A stretch of DNA of 21,110 nucleotides from Theionarchaea archaeon (GTDB lineage: Archaea > Methanobacteriota_B > Thermococci > Methanofastidiosales > SZ-28-30): positions 1 to 21,110 of the forward strand of contig JACVGT010000036.1 in assembly GCA_018992685.1 (NCBI GenBank), given 5' to 3'. This document shows, one piece after another, positions 1 through 6,391 of this stretch. The position numbers were made by a program, and so were the translations under genes. The notes under the pieces are model-generated. The model ran no database searches. It saw only the letters and a list, made by a program, of their open reading frames with translations, and was not told the DNA's origin. The first letter of the stretch is position 1; every line of letters starts with the position of its first letter.

Positions 1-240
1 GGTAACTTCGTCTTCTTGCTCTGTAAAGGTCATTGTCCCAATCTTGGCAGCAAGCATGGTGGCTGACACGACATCCATCGCAGCAGCACCGCTACCTACC
101 ACAATGACACAGTTTGGCTGTCCTGTCTCAGGGTCCACGAAAAAATCAGTGGGTGGTACCTCTTGAGCAGCAGCACCCGCCAGGGTGGCTCCAAGTAATG
201 CGGCTCCAGCCAGTACAGCTCCAATCTTCCTTAATTCCAT
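1..240 (-). CDS. S-layer protein, N-terminal 80 residues (runs off the left edge)
   Basis: This is the 5' end of a gene on the minus strand, with its start codon at 240-238 and an AGGAGG ribosome-binding site at 254-249. The protein begins MELRKIGAVLAG and continues as a hydrophobic Ala/Gly/Leu signal peptide ending near AGAAAQ, about residue 26. The mature start has PTDFFVDPETGQPN, then IVVGSGAAAMDVVSA near residues 46-60. From memory, that last block is characteristic of the MJ0822/Thermococcus-type S-layer family, whose members build the proteinaceous cell envelope. It matches the right-hand copy at 78-79 of 80 residues, differing at residue 2 (Glu instead of Lys). The rest of the gene lies outside the window, so its length and its divergence from the other copy cannot be judged. 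Confidence 0.8.
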   Translation of the reverse strand, partial: MELRKIGAVLAGAALLGATLAGAAAQEVPPTDFFVDPETGQPNCVIVVGSGAAAMDVVSATMLAAKIGTMTFTEQEDEVT

Positions 241-254
241 ATTCTTTCCTCCTA
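1..254. repeat. Left arm of a 254-bp near-perfect inverted repeat
   Basis: These bases are the reverse complement of 20857-21110, and position n pairs with position 21111-n out to the last base at each end. I find two mismatches: 145 versus 20966, a silent GAT/GAC difference, and 237 versus 20874, a Glu/Lys codon difference at residue 2. Identity stops abruptly at 255, just upstream of the AGGAGG ribosome-binding site of the S-layer gene. Because identity runs to both window ends, the true repeat is probably longer. Confidence 0.97.
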
Positions 255-350
255 TTATCGTTTCCCTCCGTAATCTCCCCCCACACATCAGCAAATTCCC
301 CTTGCATAGAAACCTTCCACACTAAACACTTTTACTCTTTGTATCGTGCC

Positions 351-360
351 CTTAATAAAG
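351..360 (-). promoter_or_regulatory. TATA-box promoter of the left S-layer gene
   Basis: Read on the minus strand this is CTTTATTAAG, preceded by an A-rich BRE-like stretch. Its last base lies 111 bases before the start codon, exactly as TTTATTAAG does in the right-hand copy. Both copies also have AAAGARTAA at the same offset downstream of the TATA box. Transcription would begin roughly 25 bases downstream, leaving a leader of about 85 nt. Confidence 0.6.
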
Positions 361-940
361 ATTTCGCTATCAAGTGCCTAGCAATGAACCAATTCCTGGC
401 TCGATGGATCGTTGGCCGGATTCCTGAAAAGATCCGGTTCCAGATTCAGGAAAAAACTTAGATTCTGAAAAATCATCTTATAGACTATCATTTTTGCCAA
501 GGCAGTATCTCCAGAAATTATCAACCTTTCACGAGCTGCATTCGGTCTGAAGCTGGCCCAATGTGGTACGTCGTGAGCACAAATCAATGAGTGAAGTCTT
601 CCTCAGACATCATCATTTAGATTACGTCTGCTCTTCAGGATGCTCAACGAAAATCGTGATGTGAAATAACCCTCTTTCTTCGTGTTACCAGCCGATCCCT
701 GGGTTATCTGTATTCTGCAAATCTCAAAGCGACTTCTTCATTTCTCATTCGTGGAAATCCCATGGTACGAGAGATGACTTGAACTGGAAAAGAACCTGAG
801 AGAATTATCCTCAGAACATGTCTCAGATGAATTGAAATATGAAAGTTGGATAGATAGACGATACATCGCGTGGTCTCAGGGATTGGTTTCGCTTTGTCAT
901 ATATCAGAAGTCCCGTATGATCTTTTTTAGGTACATATCC
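361..940. other. Intergenic region with no convincing gene
   Basis: I see no open frame with a recognisable product, no tRNA and no C/D-box RNA here. A 69-codon frame (378-587, minus) and a 95-codon frame (704-991, minus) have no usable ribosome-binding site or familiar motifs. The stretch separates the left S-layer promoter from the MFS promoter. The only notable structure is the inverted-repeat cluster at 416-452. Confidence 0.6.
416..452. repeat. Two interleaved inverted repeats (pseudoknot-like order)
   Basis: CCGGAT (416-421) pairs with ATCCGG (432-437), and TTCCTGAA (421-428) pairs with TTCAGGAA (445-452). The arms occur in the order A-B-A'-B'. In RNA this is the topology of an H-type pseudoknot; in DNA it could be two overlapping operator palindromes. 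The cluster lies about 56-100 bases upstream of the left S-layer TATA box. Chance occurrence in AT-rich spacer DNA cannot be excluded. Confidence 0.45.
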
Positions 941-946
941 ATAAGG

Positions 947-954
947 TTTATATA
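947..954 (+). promoter_or_regulatory. TATA box upstream of the MFS transporter
   Basis: TTTATATA preceded by AAGG is a strong archaeal TATA element. A start about 25 bases downstream gives a leader of about 60 nt before the ATG at 1037. A second weaker element, ACTTATACA near 982-990, could give a shorter transcript. Confidence 0.6.
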
Positions 955-1036
955 CTACGATTATGCACTTCAAGATGAAGTACTTATACAACCAAGATAC
1001 AGTTACTCTGGTCGAGAAGCAAGAGGTGCATGAGGA

Positions 1037-2356
1037 ATGAGAGAAAATAGTCTTCGCACATTCATAGTGATCTGGGCGGGTCAGTTCGTATCTCTTATCG
1101 GATCGGGGCTGACAGGATTTGCCCTGGGAGTGTGGGTGTACCTGACCACAGGATCTGTCACTAAGCTGTCATTTATCATGCTGTCTACCGTGGTTCCGGG
1201 TATCATTATGTCTCCAGTGGCAGGAGTTCTCGTGGATCGATGGAACAGGCGGAAAGCTATGATATTCAGCGATACAGGGGCTGCACTGAGTACGTTGGCT
1301 ATTGCTGTGCTTCTCTTCAGCAATCGCCTTGAAATATGGCACATCTATGTATTCATATCCATTGGTTCAGCATTTGGAAGCTTCCAGTGGCCCGCTTATT
1401 CAGCTGCCACCACGCTTCTCGTTCCTAAGAAACACCTGGGACGGGCTGCAGGAATGGTCCAGACTGCGGAAGCAGTCTCAGTCATTGTCTCACCTGCTCT
1501 AGCAGGATTTCTCCTGATGACCATCCACATATGGGGTGTCATTGCCATTGATTTTGCCACGTTCCTGATTGCCCTGGCAACATTGGCAGTAGTGAGAATC
1601 CCCGATACTCCTTCTACCACTACTGGCGAGAAGCCCCCCTTCTTGAAGGAAGTGACCTTCGGATGGAAGTATGTCACTGAGAGACACGGATTGTTTGCCC
1701 TCCTGATTTTCTTTGCTCTGTCCAATTTCATATTCGGGTTTGTCAACGTGCTGTTTACTCCGCTGGTCTTGAGCTTTTCAACACCTATCCTGCTGGGAAC
1801 TGTCGTCTCTGTTGGCGGTGTTGGGATGCTTCTCGGAGGAATTGTGATGAGCACATGGGGCGGGCCTCGGCGACGCGTTAATGGCATCCTGGGTGCTTCC
1901 CTGCTCTCAGGGGTAGCGCTGATGGTTGGCGGATCAAGAGCCAGTATACCTCTCCTTGCAGGGGTATTCTTCCTGCTCCTCTTTACAGGCCCCATAGCCA
2001 ATGCGTGTAGTCAGGCCATCTGGCAGACCAAGACAGCCCCTGATATTCAAGGCAAGGTCTTTGCTGTCCGGAGGATGATAGCTTTGTCTGTGATGCCTCT
2101 TTCCTATCTGACCGCGGGGCCGCTGGCAGACAATGTTTTTGAGCCTCTCCTAGCTGTCAATGGACCTCTGGCTGGCAGTGTGGGTAAGATACTGGGAGTC
2201 GGACCAGGAAGGGGAATTGGATTGATGATAATAATAATGGGCGTTCTCACCATTGTGGTCACTGTCGGTGCTTACCTGTATCCGAGGTTGAGGCTGGTAG
2301 AGGATGAATTACCTGACCAGGTGGATGAAGACATTCCTCACGATCCGAGGCAATAG
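1037..2356 (+). CDS. MFS efflux transporter, EntS/macrolide-exporter type (MFS_3-like)
   Basis: This 439-aa membrane protein of the major facilitator superfamily probably acts as a proton-driven drug or metabolite exporter. The N-terminus (residues 7-40: FIVIWAGQFVSLIGSGLTGF onward to a TGS motif) is typical of the EntS/MefA-like branch. Motif A is visible as GVLVDRWNRRK at residues 63-73, in the loop between the second and third membrane segments. About twelve hydrophobic segments can be traced, with a hydrophilic central loop near residues 190-215 and a charged C-terminal tail. The start is ATG with GAGGTG at 1023-1028, eight bases upstream. It stands alone with its own TATA promoter. The substrate cannot be read from sequence. 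Confidence 0.88.
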   Translation: MRENSLRTFIVIWAGQFVSLIGSGLTGFALGVWVYLTTGSVTKLSFIMLSTVVPGIIMSPVAGVLVDRWNRRKAMIFSDTGAALSTLAIAVLLFSNRLEIWHIYVFISIGSAFGSFQWPAYSAATTLLVPKKHLGRAAGMVQTAEAVSVIVSPALAGFLLMTIHIWGVIAIDFATFLIALATLAVVRIPDTPSTTTGEKPPFLKEVTFGWKYVTERHGLFALLIFFALSNFIFGFVNVLFTPLVLSFSTPILLGTVVSVGGVGMLLGGIVMSTWGGPRRRVNGILGASLLSGVALMVGGSRASIPLLAGVFFLLLFTGPIANACSQAIWQTKTAPDIQGKVFAVRRMIALSVMPLSYLTAGPLADNVFEPLLAVNGPLAGSVGKILGVGPGRGIGLMIIIMGVLTIVVTVGAYLYPRLRLVEDELPDQVDEDIPHDPRQ

Positions 2357-2545
2357 GACAGCGGGCCTAGAATCTTCCGGTGCAACACTCTGTTCTGAAC
2401 GTCAGGGTTCCATATTGATTGTGTATATGAGTAGGAATACTTAAGCCGGAAATACATTCTCTGTCCTGAGAGTGAGGAAAGACGTAGTCCATCAGCCCCA
2501 GTTCATGCCCCTGATGGTGGAGAGACAAAAGGATCAAAGGATACC

Positions 2546-2553
2546 TTTATAAA
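2546..2553 (+). promoter_or_regulatory. Distal TATA box for the tRNA-Lys/RNAP operon
   Basis: TTTATAAA lies inside the perfect palindrome CCTTTATAAAGG. Transcription from it would begin near 2575 and read through a small hairpin at 2591-2606 before reaching the tRNA. It may be an alternative promoter, or the promoter of an unrecognised short RNA. Confidence 0.45.
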
Positions 2554-2682
2554 GGCCGAAAAATTACGAAAAGGTAGACGCCTCTTCAAGTGAGATGGTG
2601 ATCTCAAAAAGTGGACAGTATAAAGGTGGTTTCATAGGAGAGGATGGTCAGAATAGTAAATCCCTCTTCTGCAAGGGAAAGC

Positions 2683-2690
2683 TTTATAAA
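2683..2690 (+). promoter_or_regulatory. Proximal TATA box for tRNA-Lys and the RNAP operon
   Basis: TTTATAAA preceded by AAAGC is a consensus archaeal TATA box. Its centre is about 48 bases before the tRNA, so transcription would begin about 20 bases upstream of the mature tRNA 5' end. No other TATA element lies between it and rpoH, so it probably drives both the tRNA and the polymerase operon. Confidence 0.6.
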
Positions 2691-2733
2691 TGGAAAGAAA
2701 AACTCCGATTTAGGTATCCTATTTTATGGTTAT

Positions 2734-2807
2734 GGGCCTGTAGCTCAGTCTGGCAGAGCATCGGCCTTTTAAGCCGAGGGTCGCGGGTTCAATTCCCGTC
2801 GGGCCCG
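2734..2807 (+). tRNA. tRNA-Lys (anticodon UUU)
   Basis: All four arms can be folded by eye. The acceptor stem is GGGCCTG/CGGGCCC with one G-U pair, followed by discriminator G. The D stem is GCTC/GAGC, the anticodon stem TCGGC/GCCGA, and the T stem GCGGG/CCCGT around TTCAATT. The anticodon TTT is at 2768-2770 within the loop CTTTTAA. The gene is 74 nt, has no intron and does not encode CCA. The rpoH start codon lies only 19 bases after its end. Confidence 0.97.
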
Positions 2808-2826
2808 CTCACTTCCGGTGGAGAGA

Positions 2827-3063
2827 ATGAAAAAAATTGATCCAACTCACCATGAACTTGTCCCCAGGCATGTAGTCCTCGAAGAAGAAGAAGTGGAGAA
2901 GCTGCTTCACGTTTACAATATCACCAGAGACAAGCTGCCATTAATCAAAGCAGCAGATCCCGTAGTGAAGGCCATAGGCGCCAGACCGGGGCAAGTCATC
3001 AAGATAATCAGGACAGGAAGCCCTGCAGGAGAGGCAGTTACCTACAGACTGATAATCAAGTAA
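2827..3063 (+). CDS. DNA-directed RNA polymerase subunit H (Rpo5)
   Basis: This 78-aa protein is the archaeal counterpart of the C-terminal domain of eukaryotic RPB5, which sits in the lower jaw of RNA polymerase near incoming DNA. The sequence has the family hallmarks HELVPRHVVL near the N-terminus, then LPLIKAADPV and the conserved ARPGQVIKIIR followed by a C-terminal YRLI. I chose the ATG at 2827 because GGTGGAG lies at a good distance upstream. An in-frame GTG at 2818 would place the start inside that ribosome-binding site. It is the first protein gene of the polymerase operon, directly behind tRNA-Lys. Confidence 0.93.
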   Translation: MKKIDPTHHELVPRHVVLEEEEVEKLLHVYNITRDKLPLIKAADPVVKAIGARPGQVIKIIRTGSPAGEAVTYRLIIK

Positions 3064-3075
3064 AGAGGGAATATT

Positions 3076-6000
3076 ATGGATAGATGGCCTATTATTAAAT
3101 CCTTTTTTGACGAGAAGAAATTCGTCAGACAACACCTGGACTCTTACAACGACTTCATTGAAAGGGGACTGCAGCAAGTCATTGATGATCAAGAAGGCAT
3201 AGAAACTGACATTGAAGGATTCTATGTCAAGTTTGGCAGGATTAGAGCAGACATTCCACGAGCGCGTGATGCGGATGGATCTACTCGGTTCTTATATCCT
3301 CAAGAAACTCGATTGAGAGATCTCACGTATGCTGCCCCCCTCTTCCTTGAGTTGATTCCAGTAACAGAAGAGGGAGACAAAGAACCAGTAGAAGTGGCGA
3401 TTGGTGAACTCCCGGTCATGGTAAAATCCAGTCTGTGTGCTCTGCAAGGAAGGAGCGATGCAGAACTGGTGGAAGTGGGAGAAGATCCCAAAGATCCTGG
3501 AGGCTACTTTATCATCAATGGGTCGGAGAAAGTCATTGTAGCCATTGAAGATCTGGCTCCCAATAAGATATTGATTGAGCACAGCTCTCGGACAAACTCA
3601 GTGGTAGCCAAAGTATTTTCTACTCGACATGGATTTAGAGCACTTGTCAAGCTTGAACGAAAAAAAGATGGGCTCCTGAGAGTGTCTTTTCCTTCTGTGC
3701 CAGGTAAGATCTCCTTTGTCACCATCATGAAAGCTCTGGGGTTGACGAGTGACCAGGACATTGTCAATGCGGTTTCTGCAGAACCTGAAATTCAGAAAGA
3801 GCTCCTGGATAACCTTGAAGAGTCTATTGATATTACCAATCAGGAGGAGGCTCTGGACGTTGTGGGAAAACGAGTAGCCATTGGTCAACTGCAGGAGTAT
3901 CGTCTGAAACGCGCAGAGTACAGTGTTGACCGGTACCTGCTTCCTCACATTGGAACAGATCCTGAAGACAGAATCAGAAAAGCGTACTACCTGGGTATTA
4001 TGGCAGACAGGGCTATTGAACTGGCGTTGCTGAAGAGGGAAGAAGATGATAAGGACCATTATTCCTCCAAGAGACTGCGACTGGCAGGTGACCTGCTGCA
4101 GAGTCTGTTCAGGCTGTCGCTGGTTCAACTCACCAGAGACATCAAGTATCAGCTGGAGCGTACTTATGCACGAGGGAAATTCCAGGAAGGGAAAGAACAC
4201 GAATTCGTGAAAAAGGCAGTTCGGGCAGACGTTTTGACAGAGAGAATGCGACATGCCATGGCCACCGGGCAGTGGCCGGGGGGGAGAACGGGTGTCTCCC
4301 AGCTTCTTGATACTGTCAACTATATGTCCAAGCTCTCTCACTTGCGCCGCGTGGTGTCCATGCTGTCCAGGAGCCAGCCGCATTTTGAAGCCCGTGATCT
4401 GCATCCCACACACTGGGGAAGAATCTGTCCTTCTGAAACTCCCGAGGGCCCCAACTGTGGGCTCGTCAAGAACCTGGCACTCATGTGTGAGGTAGCTGTG
4501 GGAGTGGACGAAGAAGACATTGAACGATACCTACTGGAAATTGGAGTAAATAGGATTTTGAAGAAGGCCCCCAAGTCATTAACATTTGTGTACTTGAATG
4601 GCTCACTGGTGGGGACCCATGAAGATGGGAGAGAATTGGTAGCCAGAATCAGAGAAGACCGCAGGCAGTGCAGGATACCTCATGCAGTCAATACTGCCTA
4701 CTTCGGAGACACCAATGAGCTGCAGATCAATTGCGATGGAGGGCGAGCTCGAAGGCCCCTGATTGTGACGGATGAAGGTGTACCCAGAACAACTGAGGAA
4801 ATTGTGGAGCAGATTGCTCATGGTGATCTGCAGTGGAGTGATCTTGTGGAGAGAGGGCTTGTGGAGTATCTGGATGCTGAGGAAGAAGAAAATGCGTATA
4901 TTGCTATCAACGAGGCCGAGCTAACTGCAGACCACACGCATCTTGAGATCTTTCCTGCCACCATTCTGGGAATCTCAGCCAGCATTGTCCCGTTTCCTGA
5001 ACACAATGCAGCTCCCAGAAACTCGTATGGAGCAGGAATGGCCAAGCAGAGTCTTGGATTTGGATCTTCTAATTTCAAGCTGCGGGTGGAAACCCGGGAG
5101 CATCTCATGCACTACCCCCAGGGGCAGCTGGTGACCACCAAAGTGATGAAAGCTGTGGAGTTTGATAAACGCCCTGCTGGGCAGAATTTCATTATAGCTG
5201 TTCTCTCATATACAGGATACAATATTGAGGATGCGTTAATCATCAACAAAGCTGCTGTGGAGAGAGGGTTGGCCCGTACTCACTTTTTCAGAACATACAA
5301 TGCGGAAGAGCGGCGATATCCTGGTGGACAGGTGGATATTTTCGAAATTCCTGACAAAACCATACGGGGGTACAGGGGAGCTGAATCCTACAAGTACCTG
5401 GATGATGATGGCCTGGTCTGGCCAGAGATCGTAGTTAATGGAGGAGAAGTGTTGATCGGCAGGACATCGCCTCCTCGGTTCCTTCAGGAGCTGGACGAGT
5501 TCGGGACAGCAATCAGTGATCGTGAAGAAACCTCAATATCTGCCAGAGTATCAGAAACAGGGGTCGTCGATCTGACACTGCTCACCGAGACCCAGGACGG
5601 GAACAAACTGGTGAAGATAAAGGTACGCGACGAGCGCATTCCCGAACTTGGAGATAAATTTGCCTCGCGTCATGGCCAGAAGGGTGTAATTGGATTAATA
5701 GTCCCCCAAGAGGACATGCCAGTGACGGAATCGGGTATTACACCAGACATGATTGTTAATCCTCATGCTATTCCTTCAAGGAAGACAGTAGGGCAGATCC
5801 TGGAAATGATGGCAGGAAAGGCGGCCTGCATACAGGGAGAAGTGATGGACGCTACCGCTTTTGACAATGTGGGGGAATCTGAAATCAAAGATATCCTCAG
5901 GGAAGATGGATTCAAGAGCATTGGCACGGAACGGCTGTACAATGGCATGACAGGGGAACTGATTGAAGCTGAGATTTTCCTTGGTGTGTGCTACTACCAG

Positions 6001-6387
6001 AAGCTCCATCACATGGTGGCGGATAAGATGCATGCACGCTCACGGGGACCCAGACAGATGCTCACCAGGCAGCCCACAGAAGGAAAGGCCAGAGAAGGAG
6101 GCCTGCGGTTTGGTGAGATGGAGCGAGACTGCCTAGTGGGTCACGGAGCTGCCATGCTGTTGAAGGAACGACTTTTGGATGCCTCAGATACCTGCGAAGT
6201 TTTGGTATGTGCCAAGTGCGGAGATATTGCTATTTACGACAGAATCAGGGACAGGCGGTATTGTCCTTCGTGTGGGGAAGATACTGAGGTCTACCCTGTT
6301 GAAATGTCCTACGCTTTCAAATTATTGCTTGAAGAGTTGAAATCAATGTGTCTCTCGCCAAAGCTGCTCCTAAAGGAGAGGGCGTGA
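3076..6387 (+). CDS. DNA-directed RNA polymerase subunit B (Rpo2), unsplit
   Basis: This 1103-aa protein is the second-largest catalytic subunit of archaeal RNA polymerase, homologous to bacterial beta and eukaryotic RPB2. Visible blocks include PFPEHNAAPRN near residue 640, YTGYNIEDALIINK near 711, and GDKFASRHGQKGVIG near 859. Further on are the hybrid-binding and anchor region GPRQMLTRQPTEGKAREGG near 990-1010, and a C-terminal zinc ribbon C1045-x2-C1048 ... C1063-x2-C1066. The length is normal for an undivided archaeal B. Many euryarchaea (most methanogens, Archaeoglobi, haloarchaea) encode B as two genes, so the single gene is phylogenetically informative. It starts 12 bases after rpoH behind a GAGGG ribosome-binding site. 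Confidence 0.98.
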   Translation: MDRWPIIKSFFDEKKFVRQHLDSYNDFIERGLQQVIDDQEGIETDIEGFYVKFGRIRADIPRARDADGSTRFLYPQETRLRDLTYAAPLFLELIPVTEEGDKEPVEVAIGELPVMVKSSLCALQGRSDAELVEVGEDPKDPGGYFIINGSEKVIVAIEDLAPNKILIEHSSRTNSVVAKVFSTRHGFRALVKLERKKDGLLRVSFPSVPGKISFVTIMKALGLTSDQDIVNAVSAEPEIQKELLDNLEESIDITNQEEALDVVGKRVAIGQLQEYRLKRAEYSVDRYLLPHIGTDPEDRIRKAYYLGIMADRAIELALLKREEDDKDHYSSKRLRLAGDLLQSLFRLSLVQLTRDIKYQLERTYARGKFQEGKEHEFVKKAVRADVLTERMRHAMATGQWPGGRTGVSQLLDTVNYMSKLSHLRRVVSMLSRSQPHFEARDLHPTHWGRICPSETPEGPNCGLVKNLALMCEVAVGVDEEDIERYLLEIGVNRILKKAPKSLTFVYLNGSLVGTHEDGRELVARIREDRRQCRIPHAVNTAYFGDTNELQINCDGGRARRPLIVTDEGVPRTTEEIVEQIAHGDLQWSDLVERGLVEYLDAEEEENAYIAINEAELTADHTHLEIFPATILGISASIVPFPEHNAAPRNSYGAGMAKQSLGFGSSNFKLRVETREHLMHYPQGQLVTTKVMKAVEFDKRPAGQNFIIAVLSYTGYNIEDALIINKAAVERGLARTHFFRTYNAEERRYPGGQVDIFEIPDKTIRGYRGAESYKYLDDDGLVWPEIVVNGGEVLIGRTSPPRFLQELDEFGTAISDREETSISARVSETGVVDLTLLTETQDGNKLVKIKVRDERIPELGDKFASRHGQKGVIGLIVPQEDMPVTESGITPDMIVNPHAIPSRKTVGQILEMMAGKAACIQGEVMDATAFDNVGESEIKDILREDGFKSIGTERLYNGMTGELIEAEIFLGVCYYQKLHHMVADKMHARSRGPRQMLTRQPTEGKAREGGLRFGEMERDCLVGHGAAMLLKERLLDASDTCEVLVCAKCGDIAIYDRIRDRRYCPSCGEDTEVYPVEMSYAFKLLLEELKSMCLSPKLLLKERA

Positions 6388-6391
6388 TACT

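Larger units (their letters stand above)
2357..2733. other. Promoter-rich spacer between the MFS gene and tRNA-Lys
   Basis: No protein gene is supported in these 377 bases. Seen are a hairpin CCATCAG (2489-2495)/CTGATGG (2511-2517) with a 15-base loop, and a second hairpin TGAGAT (2591-2596)/ATCTCA (2601-2606) with a GGTG loop. There are three TATA-like elements, at 2546-2553, 2618-2627 and 2683-2690. A weak TATA-like TACTTAAG near 2439-2446 could start a short RNA that contains the first hairpin. No known RNA family could be matched. Confidence 0.5.

Noticed and set aside
378-587. 69-codon open frame on the minus strand behind the left S-layer promoter
   Set aside because: No motif or start signal, and it runs through the inverted-repeat cluster.
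600-650. C/D-box RNA candidate (minus strand ATGATGA near a CTGA)
   Set aside because: The D-like box follows only three bases after the C-like box, leaving no guide segment, and no second box pair is present.
704-991. 95-codon open frame on the minus strand upstream of the MFS gene
   Set aside because: It would start at TTG with no ribosome-binding site, has no recognisable motif, and overlaps the strong MFS promoter. It is best explained as chance.
1396-2001. 201-codon minus-strand frame inside the MFS gene
   Set aside because: It lies wholly antisense to a clear membrane transporter, and its basic, proline-rich product matches no family I know. It is a shadow frame.
2461-2520. Resemblance of GTGAGGAAAGACG to the conserved GAGGAAAGTC of RNase P RNA
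   Set aside because: The downstream conserved ACAGAA region and the required long-range pairings are not found within the available spacer.
2595-2840. 81-codon frame covering tRNA-Lys
   Set aside because: It translates the promoter and the tRNA gene itself, so it cannot be a real protein gene.
3598-4413. 271-codon minus-strand frame inside rpoB
   Set aside because: It is antisense to a highly conserved rpoB region; conservation of rpoB explains the open frame.
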